64,000 bases of DNA from Alphaproteobacteria bacterium. GTDB lineage: Bacteria; Pseudomonadota; Alphaproteobacteria; TMED109. The first letter of the stretch is position 1, and the number at the start of each line of letters is the position of its first letter. The stretch is from the NCBI GenBank assembly GCA_022819905.1, contig JAJEGJ010000104.1:186001-250000 (forward strand). The letters run 5' to 3'. The position numbers and the translations under genes are program-made. Shown here piece after piece: positions 35,917 through 44,876 of the stretch. The notes under the pieces were generated by a model. The model was not told the DNA's origin. It did no database searches and saw nothing but the letters and a program-made list of their open reading frames with translations.

Positions 35917-37315
35917 CGCTCGTCTTTGCCTTCGTGGTCGGTTTCGGCTCCGCTCCAGCGACGGTCTCCAGCATTGAGCCAGCCGCCCCGGGCTTCACCT
36001 CCTCTGTCAGGGCGGGCTTGTCTTCGGTCCCTTCGCCGGGTTCGACGACCGTCCCGGTCACAAGCGGAGGTTCGTCTCGCTCAGCGGCCGCCGCGACATC
36101 GGTCGGCGCGACATGGCGGTGACTGAAGATGGAGAGATCGTCAAATATCAAAGACCGAGGCTGGGCCGTACCCAGATGGTGGCGTTCCGCACCAGTCGAA
36201 TGGAAACGGCCCGAGATCGGGAAGCGGTCCTGCGCAATATTCTCGAACCCGTGCCGGCCCCGTTCGCTCGCCGTTGTGAGGGACCGCCGCGTACCTACCA
36301 GGGTTCCCGTCGAGACGTCGGCAGGTGCCCGCGCACCGGGTGCCCAACCGGCGCCGGGCACGAAACCATCGATCATGTTGATGTCGATCGCCGAAGCCTC
36401 ACCGGGCCCCGCCGCCGCGAGCGTGGCGTCCTGGAAGATCGTGCGCATCCGCTGCCAGTAGCGCGTTACCGTCACCGGGGCTGGCTGGCTGCGATATGCC
36501 GCCAGCAGTTGTGAAAACGCATCAGCGCTGCCCTCAGCCTGCTGCCGGCGCTCCTGCGCACGGGCTTGCGCGTTGGTGACCACGGCATTGGCCTGGCCCC
36601 GGCTGCGGGCGAGCAGCCGCTCTGTCCGCCGTCTTGCATCGCTGACCGCCTGAATGCTCTCAGCGATCGCGTCGCTCACGTCCCGGAACGCCGCCACGGT
36701 TTCGTCGATCGGGCGCAGGTCCACGATGCTGAGCGCCAACAACTCGATACCGACGTCGTTGGCTTCCAGCCAGGCAAGTACGTTCCTGAACAGGTGCGCC
36801 TGGATGATATCGCGGTTGTTGGTGAAGATGAGGTCGATGAAGTTCCTGCCCATGATCTGCACTAGGCGTTCGCGCACGATCAAGGTAAGGACGGTTTCCG
36901 GATCGGCCGTCGCATATAGGTAGTTCCGCAGGTTGCCGATGCGGTACTGCAGCGCGATGCTGGCTTCGAAGAGGTTGGCGTCGCCCGACAGGATCGAGAA
37001 GGACACGCTGCCCTGTTCATCCCGGGTCGCCACATCGCGCCGGGTGATGCGCATGACCTTGCGGACATGGGCCTGTTCGACGAACGGCAGCGCGTAGTGG
37101 ATGCCGGGCGGAATCTCTGCCCTCACGACCTCGCCAAAGCGCGTGAGAACCGCCTGCTCTTCCTTCTTCACGACATAAATGCCGGACGCCAGGACCGCTG
37201 CCACTGCAAGTGCCGCCAGCGAGGCGAGGGTGACCGTGCCGCGCCCGCGCAGCCGGTCAAAGACCGCGTAGATGACGCGGGTACTCGGCGCAAGCGCTTC
37301 GGAAGCTTCCTGCAT
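35900..37315 (-). CDS. SPFH/Band 7 membrane protein, HflK-like
   Basis: A 471-residue SPFH protein. A single membrane helix (about residues 28-48) is followed by the HflK-like start VKKEEQAVLTRFGEVV, then IPPGIHYALPFVEQ and SILSGDANLFEASIALQYRI. The Band 7 core is followed by a helical region rich in Arg, Ala and Gln. The last 160 residues are low-complexity and not HflK-like. HflK with HflC forms a membrane cage around FtsH in E. coli. Here it follows an HflC-like gene by 12 bp, with no FtsH in sight, and belongs to a metal-transport gene train. Assignment as an HflK paralogue is solid; the partner protease or transporter is unknown. Confidence 0.82.
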   Translation of the reverse strand: MQEASEALAPSTRVIYAVFDRLRGRGTVTLASLAALAVAAVLASGIYVVKKEEQAVLTRFGEVVRAEIPPGIHYALPFVEQAHVRKVMRITRRDVATRDEQGSVSFSILSGDANLFEASIALQYRIGNLRNYLYATADPETVLTLIVRERLVQIMGRNFIDLIFTNNRDIIQAHLFRNVLAWLEANDVGIELLALSIVDLRPIDETVAAFRDVSDAIAESIQAVSDARRRTERLLARSRGQANAVVTNAQARAQERRQQAEGSADAFSQLLAAYRSQPAPVTVTRYWQRMRTIFQDATLAAAGPGEASAIDINMIDGFVPGAGWAPGARAPADVSTGTLVGTRRSLTTASERGRHGFENIAQDRFPISGRFHSTGAERHHLGTAQPRSLIFDDLSIFSHRHVAPTDVAAAAERDEPPLVTGTVVEPGEGTEDKPALTEEVKPGAAGSMLETVAGAEPKPTTKAKTSDAPAR

Positions 37316-37327
37316 GGGTTCGGCCCT

Positions 37328-38254
37328 CTACTCTGGCACCCGCACCGAATCCGGGGTCGGTGCCGGTGCCGAGATCGTCCCACCGTCCAAGTATTTGAAC
37401 AGCTCGCTGTCGGCGGGCAGGATCAGTGTGGTGTTCTGGTCGATGATCGAATCGTAGCTGTCGAGCGCCCGGATGAACTCGTAGAAGTCCGGGTCCGCGC
37501 GATAGGCCTCGGCAAGTGTCTTCAGGGCATCGGCCTCCGCCTGGCCCAGAATGACCGTCGCCTCGGCATGGGCGGCCGCCATAATCTTCTGATGCTCGTT
37601 GATCGCGAACGCTTCTATGCCAATTGCCCGTTCCTCGCCCTCGCTGCGGTAGCGGGCGGCGATGCGGGCGCGCTCGGAGATCATCCGCTTGATGACGCTC
37701 GGGCGGTTCTCCGCCGGCAGGGTGTATTCGACCAAGCCGGCTCGGACGACGTCGATTCCGTAGTCTACTGAGGCAACGGGCTGAATCTGTTCGAGGATTT
37801 CCCCGGAAACCTTGGCCACGTCCTGATGCTGCAGGCCGAGGCTGACAAAGGCGTCCCTTGACTTGTTGCTGACGACGATGCCGACACTCGATCGGTAGAG
37901 GTCGCCCAGACGCTTGACGGCATTGGCCTCGGTCCGGATGGCTTCGACGAAGCGGATGGGATCCGCAACCCGCCACAGCAAATAGCCGTCCACCAGGACA
38001 TTCTTCTGGTCCTCGGTGATCAGTTCCTGCTTGAGGCCTGTCAGTGGCCGGATCCGTCGGTCAACCTTGTAGACGATGGAAATCGGCGTGGGCAGTTTGA
38101 AATGCAGGCCAGGACCCCTGACCGGCGGGATGATCTTCCCGAAATGGGTGAGGACGCCCTGCTCCGATTCGTCGATCACATAGTGAATGTCCCAGGCCAG
38201 CACGCCCGCGATCAGGACTGCGGCGGTCGCCGCGATGGTCTTGTACCTGCTCAT
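37328..38254 (-). CDS. SPFH/Band 7 membrane protein, HflC-like
   Basis: A 308-residue HflC-like protein: membrane helix at about residues 7-22, then YVIDESEQGVLTHFGKIIPP and VRGPGLHFKLPTPISIVYKV. The segment GYLLWRVADPIRFVEAI and the GIDVVRAGLVEYTLPAENRP segment are typical HflC features, as is RMISERARIAARYRSEGEE before the C-terminal coiled coil. Its ATG overlaps the stop of the permease-SPFH fusion gene (ATGA). With that fusion and the downstream HflK-like gene it forms three SPFH genes in a row. Confidence 0.87.
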   Translation of the reverse strand: MSRYKTIAATAAVLIAGVLAWDIHYVIDESEQGVLTHFGKIIPPVRGPGLHFKLPTPISIVYKVDRRIRPLTGLKQELITEDQKNVLVDGYLLWRVADPIRFVEAIRTEANAVKRLGDLYRSSVGIVVSNKSRDAFVSLGLQHQDVAKVSGEILEQIQPVASVDYGIDVVRAGLVEYTLPAENRPSVIKRMISERARIAARYRSEGEERAIGIEAFAINEHQKIMAAAHAEATVILGQAEADALKTLAEAYRADPDFYEFIRALDSYDSIIDQNTTLILPADSELFKYLDGGTISAPAPTPDSVRVPE

Positions 38255-40578
38255 GGCTGGCCTCCCGAATTTGCCGCTTCGTGTCCGCTCTGATGTCCGT
38301 GTCCCGGCTGCTCGGGGCGGCCGGGGTCAGTGGCGGTGACGCCGTTCGATGATTTCCACAAGGCGACTTTCTTCAGCGTGTCTCCGTTCGGCACGATGAC
38401 CTTGCGCCGCCCCGCAAGTGACGCCTCGAGCTTCTCCCGCCACAGCATGGTGTGCAACACATCGGGCGCCTGCTGCACCACGTCCGCGACCGTGCGGATG
38501 GCCTCACTCTCCGCGGCCGATGTCACCGTTCTCCGTTCCGCTTCGCCCTTGGCCTGCTCGACTTCGTAGGTCGCGTTGCCGTGCGCCCGGGGGATCATCG
38601 ACACGGTCAGGCGCTGGGCGTTTACGATGATGCGTTCCCGATCATCCTGCGAACTTGAGACTTCGCGGAACGCGCTCATCGAGTCGGCCGCCGGTTCGAC
38701 CGACAGCAGGCTGACCCGGACCAGTTCGATCGCGTCGAGCAGGACGCCGTCCCCGCCGGCCATGCGCCTCTCGAACACATTCGCGATATGGTCCTGAAGT
38801 TGCGCCCGCTCAACATTCAGCAGTTTATCGAGCGTCCGCCCGGCCACGTACTTCCGCAGTTCCTTGCGGATATTGTCGCCGATCACCCACTCCGGGTTCG
38901 CGACGCGGTAGTGGTAGACGTACGGATCCTTGACCCGGTACTGAACGCTCATCGACATGGACACGAGGTTTACGTCGCCTGTGAGATACTCGTCTGACGG
39001 GCCGCTGGTGACGGATTTGACCTGTCGCACTGGCCAGCGATCCGCCTGTGCAAAGGGCCAGGGCGCGAGATAGTGCAGGCCGGGCGGCAGGTCGCGCCAC
39101 ACCACCGCGCCGAACAGCCTCCCGTAACCGACCTCGCCGGGACGCACGACCATAAGACCGCTGGCCAGAAAGGCGATGACCAAGGCAGCCAGAATGCTCG
39201 CGCCGGCCGGGGTGCCAGGCCGGAACAGGCCCTTAACAGGGGCATTGCGCGTCATCCTGGCCCACCAGCTCTTCAGTGGTGCAGACACCGGGCGCAGGTT
39301 GGAAAACAGGTCCTGGTAACCGGTCTTGAATGCACCGGCCCGGAAACGCCAGAACATGAGGGCGAAGAGACCGAGCGCACCAGCCCACTGGAGGGTCAGC
39401 AAGGCCGGCGACTCAGACGCATCGAGGTTCACCGAAAGCGACAGGCCGAAGGCGATCATGGCCAAGTCAACGGCGATGCCCAATACCATCGTTACGGCAA
39501 TCACCGACCCGACATAGACGGATGCGAAGCGCGCGCCAAACTGACTGGCGACGATTGCGATAGTCCCGGTATTGGTGGCTGGGCCGGTCATCAGGAAGAT
39601 GAGCGCTGCACCGGGGCTGAAGCCCTTGGCAACCAGGGCTGCAGCGATCGGCGTGCTGGCAGAGGCGCAGATATAGAGCGGGACCCCGACTAGCACCATG
39701 ACCGGGTAGGACAGCCAGCGGGCGTATTCGTGGGCCATAAGGTCGTTTGGTATGGCGAGATAGAGCGCGCCGCCCAGAATGACGCCGACCAGCAGGGCAA
39801 AGAGGATATCGTCGGCGACCTCGACAAAGCCGTAGCGCAGAATGTGCTTGCAGACAGTGGTGAAGGACAGGTCGCCGAGGCCGTGACCGGCGTCGGTCCG
39901 TTGCGTGGCTTGGACCTCGGGAAGCGAGAGAAACTCGCGGTAGAAATCGGGCTTGATCCACGTCATCGACCGGGCCCGCCCGATGCCCTGGTTCATGCGG
40001 GCCAGCCAGGCAACGAAGAACGCCTTAAAGGCAGCCGGGCTGATGTAGCAGTCGTCGTCGCCAGGGATCAGGGTCTTGTGCCCATGATCGTGACCATGAT
40101 GATCGTGTCCATCATGGTCGTGGTCCTGGTCGGAATCTTCCGCGGCCGGCTCGGGCGTCGCGCCATCACGGATCATGCCGATGCAGAAGATGCCGGCCAC
40201 GACGGCGGTGATGAAGCTAATGACCGGACGGACCACGGCAGCGACGGGGCCGAAGAAGGCGTTCGTGACCAGAATCGAGTCTGCCCCGGTTTCGGGCGCC
40301 GTGATCAGGAACGACATGCAGGCCGAGCGCGAGGCCCCCTTGCGCCGCATCTCCGCGACCACCGGGACCACTGAGCAACTGCAGAGCGGCATCGGTACGC
40401 CGATCGCCGCGCTGGCGGCCACGGACTTCAGACTGTCGCGGTGCAGCCATCGCAGGACGGCATCCCGCGAGATAAAGACGTGGATCAGCCCGGCCAAGAA
40501 CAGCCCGAGCAGAAGCATCGGCCCGAGCAGCAAGAAGGACGTCCACAGGAACTCCAAGAACAAGACAAGGGTTTCCAT
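38251..40578 (-). CDS. Fusion of a PLCSCS-type permease with an SPFH (HflK-like) domain
   Basis: A 775-residue membrane protein with two parts. Residues 1 to about 430 are a PF03773-type permease (SO_0444/ArsP-like) with about eight to ten helices, the motif PMPLCSCSVVPV at 63-74, a His/Asp-rich cytosolic or periplasmic loop at about 150-168 (HDHDGHDHHGHDHGH), and the second-half motif ASASTPIAAALVAKG. From about 454 comes another helix (SILAALVIAFLASGLMVV) and an HflK-type SPFH domain (RPGEVGYGRLFGAVVWRDLP). The C-terminus ends in a short His-containing tail. The ATG has GGAGGGG upstream and overlaps the znuA stop (TAATG). Metal export or sensing is likely; the fusion itself I have not seen described. 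Confidence 0.85.
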   Translation of the reverse strand: METLVLFLEFLWTSFLLLGPMLLLGLFLAGLIHVFISRDAVLRWLHRDSLKSVAASAAIGVPMPLCSCSVVPVVAEMRRKGASRSACMSFLITAPETGADSILVTNAFFGPVAAVVRPVISFITAVVAGIFCIGMIRDGATPEPAAEDSDQDHDHDGHDHHGHDHGHKTLIPGDDDCYISPAAFKAFFVAWLARMNQGIGRARSMTWIKPDFYREFLSLPEVQATQRTDAGHGLGDLSFTTVCKHILRYGFVEVADDILFALLVGVILGGALYLAIPNDLMAHEYARWLSYPVMVLVGVPLYICASASTPIAAALVAKGFSPGAALIFLMTGPATNTGTIAIVASQFGARFASVYVGSVIAVTMVLGIAVDLAMIAFGLSLSVNLDASESPALLTLQWAGALGLFALMFWRFRAGAFKTGYQDLFSNLRPVSAPLKSWWARMTRNAPVKGLFRPGTPAGASILAALVIAFLASGLMVVRPGEVGYGRLFGAVVWRDLPPGLHYLAPWPFAQADRWPVRQVKSVTSGPSDEYLTGDVNLVSMSMSVQYRVKDPYVYHYRVANPEWVIGDNIRKELRKYVAGRTLDKLLNVERAQLQDHIANVFERRMAGGDGVLLDAIELVRVSLLSVEPAADSMSAFREVSSSQDDRERIIVNAQRLTVSMIPRAHGNATYEVEQAKGEAERRTVTSAAESEAIRTVADVVQQAPDVLHTMLWREKLEASLAGRRKVIVPNGDTLKKVALWKSSNGVTATDPGRPEQPGHGHQSGHEAANSGGQP

Positions 40579-41561
40579 TAACCCCTCCCGCCGCTGAGGC
40601 ATCTTTCGAAGGCGGACCCGAGATTGCGCATGATCTCGAACCAGGCGTCCGGACCGGATGGGGCCGTGAGCCCAATCGGGTCCAGCGACGCTGTGCGCAC
40701 CCCCGTCCCCTCGATCACGGTCCGAACTAGGTCCGGCTCGAACTGCGGTTCGGTGAAGACGCAACTGACGTTGCGCGCAGCCAGCGTCGCACGCAACTCA
40801 GCGAGTCGCTTGGCGCCCGGCGGGCGGGCCGGATCGACGGCGACTGCGCCCGCAGCCTCGAGCCCGAACGACTCTTCGAAATATCTGTAGCCGTCGTGAA
40901 ACACGATGAAGGCGCGGTCGCCAAGCGGCGCCAGGTGGGTGCGCAACGCCGCCGCCAGCGCATCGATGCGTGCCTGCACCGCCTCCGCGTTGCGGCGATA
41001 CGTCCCGGCATGGGTCGGGTCGATCCGGACCAACGCGTCCGCAATCACGCCCGCGATGCGCCGCGCGTTGCCGGGGTCGAGCCAGAGGTGCATGTCAAAT
41101 TCACCATGGTCGTGGCCGTGGTCGGCGTGTTCGTCCGCGTGAACCTCACTCTGCACACCGTGCTCGAAGATGCCGCCCTCCCGGTTGGGCAGTAAGCGCA
41201 GCCCGGGCTCCTCGTGCAGCGTGAGCACGACGGCGCCAGTCCCCAATGTCGCAACCGGTCGTGTGAGGAAGGACTCCAAACCAGGCCCGATCCAGACCAC
41301 TAGATCAGCCCTGCGCAGCATCCGCGCCTCCGAGGGCCGCATCTGATAAAGATGCGGTGACGCGCCGCCACTCACCAGCAGCCGGGGTTCCGCTACGCCC
41401 TGCATCACGCCAGCGGCCAAGGAATGCAACGGCTTGATGCTTGCCACCACCTCGGGCGCAGCCCCCGCCGGCAATCCAGCGGACGCAGACAGGACGGCGG
41501 CTAGGAGGGCCGGTACCAAGACCGCTCGCCGCCACCTACCACTGCTCTGGCCGCCCGTCAT
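40578..41561 (-). CDS. znuA: Zinc ABC transporter substrate-binding protein
   Basis: A 327-residue periplasmic zinc receptor. It has a signal peptide (ALLAAVLSASAGLPAGAA), zinc-ligand histidines in KPLHSLAAGV (His46) and GASPHLYQMRPSEA (His70), then the flexible His-rich loop at about 134-158 (VHADEHADHGHDHGEFDMH) that distinguishes ZnuA from manganese receptors. FHDGYRYFEESFGL and FTEPQFEPDL complete the fold. The ATG at 41561 overlaps the znuB stop (ATGA); the frame upstream is only open because it runs antiphase through znuB. The next gene is coupled by TAATG. Confidence 0.93.
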   Translation of the reverse strand: MTGGQSSGRWRRAVLVPALLAAVLSASAGLPAGAAPEVVASIKPLHSLAAGVMQGVAEPRLLVSGGASPHLYQMRPSEARMLRRADLVVWIGPGLESFLTRPVATLGTGAVVLTLHEEPGLRLLPNREGGIFEHGVQSEVHADEHADHGHDHGEFDMHLWLDPGNARRIAGVIADALVRIDPTHAGTYRRNAEAVQARIDALAAALRTHLAPLGDRAFIVFHDGYRYFEESFGLEAAGAVAVDPARPPGAKRLAELRATLAARNVSCVFTEPQFEPDLVRTVIEGTGVRTASLDPIGLTAPSGPDAWFEIMRNLGSAFERCLSGGRG

Positions 41562-42352
41562 GGCCGCGCACGCCGGGCCGGGACGGGCAGGCCGGCGAGG
41601 AACAATAGGCCGGCGACCAGGACGATGGCTGGCCCTGCCGGAAGATCCCAAGCCAGCGATCCGGCGAGGCCTGCCCCGACCGAGACCGCCCCGGCGGCAA
41701 CTGCGGCGGCGGCCATCGCCTCGGGCGTCGTCGCGATCCGGCGTGCCGCAGCGGCCGGCATGATCACCAGTGCCACCACCAGCAGCATGCCGACGATCTT
41801 CATGCCAACGGCAATCACTGCAGCTAGCAGAAAGACGAGCAGCAGGCGGACCCGTTCGACCGGCACGCCCTCGGCTGCGGCTAGGTTCGGGTCGATGGTG
41901 ATCGCGAGCAAGTTGCGCCACTGCCAGGCGATGGCGGTGAGGGTCGCCGCAGCGGTCACGCCGATCAGCCACAGATCCGCCGCGCCGATCGAGAGGATGT
42001 CGCCGAATAGGTAGCCGATCAGGTCAACCCGCACCCGTTCCATGAACGCCAATGCCACCAGACCGCCAGCGAAGGCCAGGTGGGCGAGCACGCCGAGCAA
42101 GGTGTCGACGGCGACAGGTGAGTGACGCTCAAGCAGGGCAAGGCAGCCAGCAAACAGGAAGCAGACCACCAATACTGCGAGCGTCGGTTCGATCTCCAGC
42201 AGGAAGCCGAGTGCCACGCCGAGCAGCACCGCGTGCGCCAGCGCCGTACCGAAATATGCCATGCGCCGCCACACCACGAAGCAGCCGACTGGGCCTGCCG
42301 CCAGCGCCACACCGAGTCCACCGGCGAGTGCGCGCCACACGAAATCCTCCAT
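41558..42352 (-). CDS. znuB: Zinc ABC transporter permease
   Basis: A 264-residue ABC-3 family inner-membrane permease with about eight helices, homologous to ZnuB. The family pattern is visible in AGPVGCFVVWRRMAYFGTAL at the N-terminus, then GVALGFLLEIEP, LIGYLFGDILSIGAADLWLI and GMKIVGMLLVVALVIMPAAA near the C-terminus. I use the ATG at 42352, which shares one base with the znuC stop (TGATG). It is more distantly related to the three znuB2-like sequences at 26.8, 29.5 and 46 kb, which form their own group. Confidence 0.93.
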   Translation of the reverse strand: MEDFVWRALAGGLGVALAAGPVGCFVVWRRMAYFGTALAHAVLLGVALGFLLEIEPTLAVLVVCFLFAGCLALLERHSPVAVDTLLGVLAHLAFAGGLVALAFMERVRVDLIGYLFGDILSIGAADLWLIGVTAAATLTAIAWQWRNLLAITIDPNLAAAEGVPVERVRLLLVFLLAAVIAVGMKIVGMLLVVALVIMPAAAARRIATTPEAMAAAAVAAGAVSVGAGLAGSLAWDLPAGPAIVLVAGLLFLAGLPVPARRARP

Positions 42353-43194
42353 CAAGCCCGCCCGCCGGTCGGCGCTGGGTCCGCCAGGGCGTCGTGGCGG
42401 TGATCGTGCTGGTGGGGATAGGCTGCCAGCGCCTCGGCGAGGTGCTGGCCGAACAATGCAACGAAGGCTGGGTCACGCGCGATCGTCCGCGGCGGGCCCG
42501 AACAGCAGACATGCCGGTTCAGGCAAACCACCCGGTCCGTCGCAGCCATCACCAAGTGGAGATCGTGCGAAACCAATAGCACGCCGCAGCCGTAGCGGTC
42601 TCGGATCCGCGCCACCAGGTCGTAGAGCTCGCCCTGGCTTGCGATGTCTACCCCGGCGGTCGGCTCGTCGAGCACCAGCAACTCCGGCTCGCGCAGCAGC
42701 GCCCGCGCCAGCAGGACGCGTTGCAGCTCTCCGCCGGAGATTTCCGCCATCGGCAGGTCAAGGATCGCGTCCGCCCCAACCTCGCCGAGCGCCCCCGCCA
42801 CCCGCTCAGGCACCACCAGCGCACTGAGCGAGAGAAAACGCCGCACCGTCAGCGGCAGGAACGGGTCACGCCTAACCTGCTGAGGTGAATAGCCGACGCG
42901 CAGGCCGGGCGCACGCGTAGCCGTACCGTCGTCAGGCCGGAGGATACCAAGCAGAACCCGTACCAGCGTTGATTTGCCGGCGCCGTTCAGCCCGACAAGA
43001 GTGACGATTTCGCCGGCGTGGACCGTCAGGTCAACCGCCTCTAGCACGCGCCGTTGGCCCAACTGGACGCTGACCTGCCGTGCCTCTACGAGCGGCCGCC
43101 CGCGGTGTTCGCTGTCCCGCCCGCCCCTGTGTCGAGGATCGCCCCCGGACGCTTCGCCGCCGAATAGCTCGTTGGCGGGCGGAAATGCGTTCAC
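42352..43194 (-). CDS. znuC: Zinc ABC transporter ATPase
   Basis: The ATPase that drives ZnuB, with Walker [11 protein letters not shown]-loop [12 protein letters not shown], signature [15 protein letters not shown], Walker [13 protein letters not shown] and H-loop [12 protein letters not shown]. The C-terminal extension has HQHDHRHD, common in ZnuC. I chose the GTG at 43194 (280 residues); a start at 43293 would add 33 residues, and the true start could be later, near the [10 protein letters not shown] core. It is the only transporter ATPase visible for all the zinc-type permeases in this window, so the znuA2/znuB2 modules may share it. Confidence 0.9.
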   Translation of the reverse strand: MNAFPPANELFGGEASGGDPRHRGGRDSEHRGRPLVEARQVSVQLGQRRVLEAVDLTVHAGEIVTLVGLNGAGKSTLVRVLLGILRPDDGTATRAPGLRVGYSPQQVRRDPFLPLTVRRFLSLSALVVPERVAGALGEVGADAILDLPMAEISGGELQRVLLARALLREPELLVLDEPTAGVDIASQGELYDLVARIRDRYGCGVLLVSHDLHLVMAATDRVVCLNRHVCCSGPPRTIARDPAFVALFGQHLAEALAAYPHQHDHRHDALADPAPTGGRA

Positions 43195-43874
43195 CGCAAA
43201 ATCTACCCTGGTTGCCGTCCGGCGGGTGAAAACACGCCCCGCTTCGCGGGCTGGGCAGAACCGCGTTGGCACGCCCGTCGCCGGGACACGCATGCCATCA
43301 TGTCATCGGCTCGCCATTTGGCGACTGCCCTGTCTTCTCGAACGCCATCGCCGTCCTCTCCCCCAATCCACACTCGTCCTGATCCCGTCCAAAGGGTTCC
43401 GAGCACGCCAGAACCGAGTGGCGAGTGGCGCTGCGGCCCGAATTTCGCTCACGCTACGCGATAACTGTCGCTATCACGCACAATGATGTCAAGTCACGTC
43501 CGTAAGCCTGTCGCACCGTCTTCCAGGTATGATCTGTTGCCAATGCTAGATTCTATGTCTTTGAATCGCACGGTTTTCCTGGCTTCTGACGAGTTGCGCT
43601 TAAGCCGCACCGTCAGATAGAAGGGCTTACCGGCACCGTCAATTGTTCAAACCGATAACTGTTTGGTGAATCCGTCTCCGGCTGGTGTGCACGGCCTGAC
43701 CCGGGCGCTGCGCCCGGACAGACCCTGCACCACCGTGGCGGGCGGGCTACGCGCGCCGCCGTCTTGAAGATATGGGGGCACCTGCCCGGGGCTGAGCGTC
43801 TCGCCGCCTCAATTTGCCATCCTTGCCGAGCGAGCGAGACAACCGGTCGTCGGCGATGCTGCTGTAAATAGAAT
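43195..43874. other. Upstream region of the znuC gene train
   Basis: About 680 bp without a supported gene. It should hold the promoter of the znuC train. A weak dyad, GATA-N8-TATC (43460-43475), is the only operator-like sequence noticed and is not a convincing Zur box. A 7-bp perfect hairpin (CCGGGCG-CTG-CGCCCGG, 43701-43717) has no T-run. The right end abuts the inverted-repeat element. Confidence 0.5.
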
Positions 43875-43882
43875 AAACATTT
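43875..43882. repeat. Target-site duplication, left copy (AAACATTT)
   Basis: An exact 8-bp direct repeat of the sequence just outside the right inverted repeat; AT-rich, as expected for IS1595-type insertion. Confidence 0.75.
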
Positions 43883-43907
43883 GGGACTTATATCGATTAC
43901 TTGACAG
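43883..43907 (+). repeat. Left terminal inverted repeat (25 bp)
   Basis: Begins GGGACTTATATCGATTAC and ends TTGACAG; differs from the inverted right copy at position 4 only (A versus G). The tnpB stop codon lies 2 bp inside it. Confidence 0.85.
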
Positions 43908-43908
43908 C

Positions 43909-44740
43909 TTACGCTGCCAGCCTTCGATCCGTTTCACGGGTCGCCGGGGTCGCTGAATGCGATCGCCCCTCGCCGTGCAGCCGCGCCAGTCCCCGACGCC
44001 GGATGTTGCGGGCCGCGTTCAGGTCCGCGTGATCCGCGTGGCCGCAGGCGACGCACTCGAAACTCGCCCGACTGCGGCGCGAGGCGGCGTCCGCATGGCC
44101 GCACGCGGCGCAGGTCCGGCTGGTATGGGCCGGGTCCACCGCGACCAGCCGCGGCGCCTTGTAGGCCAGCATCGCGCGGAGACCGCTCCAGCCCGTCGCC
44201 AGGATCCCGCGGTTCAGGCCGGCTTTCTGCCGGACGTTCCGCCCGGGCGCCGCCACCGTGCCCCTCGCCGATGCGGTCATCGCGCGCGTCCGCAACGCCT
44301 CGACCGCCACCGTGCCCCCGGCCAGCGACCGGCTCACGTGGTGCTGCCAGTCGCGGCGCCGCTGCGCGATCCGCCGCTGCGTGCGCTCGCGCCGTCTCGA
44401 GCCGCGGCGCTGCCGGGCGAGGCGGCGCTGATACCGCCGCTTCCGGGCCTCCAGCCGCCGGCTGTCGGGCGCGTGCACGATGCGGGCGCGACGGCCGTCG
44501 CTGACGGCGACCTGGCCGACGTTCATGTCGATGCCGGTGGCCGTGCCGTCGTCGGGACGCGCGGGCGCCACGACCGCGTAACACACGACGGCCATACATG
44601 CGCGCCATGTCATGGAGCTGCGCCTGCTGGTCGAGCATCTCGTTCCAGACGAACCGGCAACCGCCGCCAGGCGCTGGGCGGTGGCCGGCCGAACAGCACC
44701 CGGTAGACGATCTGCCGGTGCTCCACGCCGTCCGGCCCAT
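43909..44740 (-). pseudogene. tnpB: tnpB (IS605 OrfB-type RNA-guided nuclease) remnant
   Basis: The C-terminal two thirds form one open frame with all RuvC parts: TATGIDMNVGQVAVSDGRRA (first catalytic Asp), GTVAVEALRTR (Glu), a zinc ribbon CAACGHAD with FECVACGHAD, and DHADLNAARNIRRR (last Asp). The N-terminal third is broken: HRQIVYRVLFGRP, ATAQRLAAVAG and CRFVWNEMLDQQAQ occur in three different frames. More than 100 residues of the usual wedge/REC region are deleted between ARMYG and VCYAVV. The gene ends 2 bp from the inverted repeat, so no normal right end or omega-RNA scaffold remains. It is not expected to work. Confidence 0.85.
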
Positions 44741-44851
44741 CGGGCGCCCGTTCACTGGCGCTCTGGTCGGGCAGGCTGGACTGTGACGAATGTTTCACTT
44801 ATGTGCTGTTAGAACAAGAACACTAACGCAACAATTCGGGGCGTACCCGAT

Positions 44852-44876
44852 CTGTCAAGTAATCGATATAAGCCCC
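44852..44876 (-). repeat. Right terminal inverted repeat (25 bp)
   Basis: Inverted copy of the left repeat with one mismatch; reads CTGTCAAGTAATCGATAT and ends AAGCCCC on the plus strand. Confidence 0.85.

Larger units (their letters stand above)
43883..44876. mobile_element. 994-bp element with 25-bp terminal inverted repeats and 8-bp target duplications, enclosing a tnpB remnant
   Basis: Left repeat at 43883-43907 and right repeat at 44852-44876 match as inverted copies at 24 of 25 positions; they start GGGACTTATATC / GGGGCTTATATC and end CTTGACAG. The octamer AAACATTT flanks both ends directly (43875-43882 and 44877-44884). Ends starting GGG with 8-bp AT-rich duplications fit the IS1595 family. 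No DDE transposase gene is inside; instead there is a broken tnpB. It therefore looks like a non-autonomous IS1595-like element with captured IS200/605-type cargo. Family assignment is an inference from the ends. Confidence 0.8.

Noticed and set aside
43460-43475. GATA-N8-TATC dyad as a Zur box upstream of znuC
   Set aside because: The arms are only four bases and do not resemble the longer AT-rich palindrome expected of alphaproteobacterial Zur sites.
43701-43717. Perfect 7-bp hairpin as a terminator
   Set aside because: No T-run on either side and no gene ending nearby in the right orientation.
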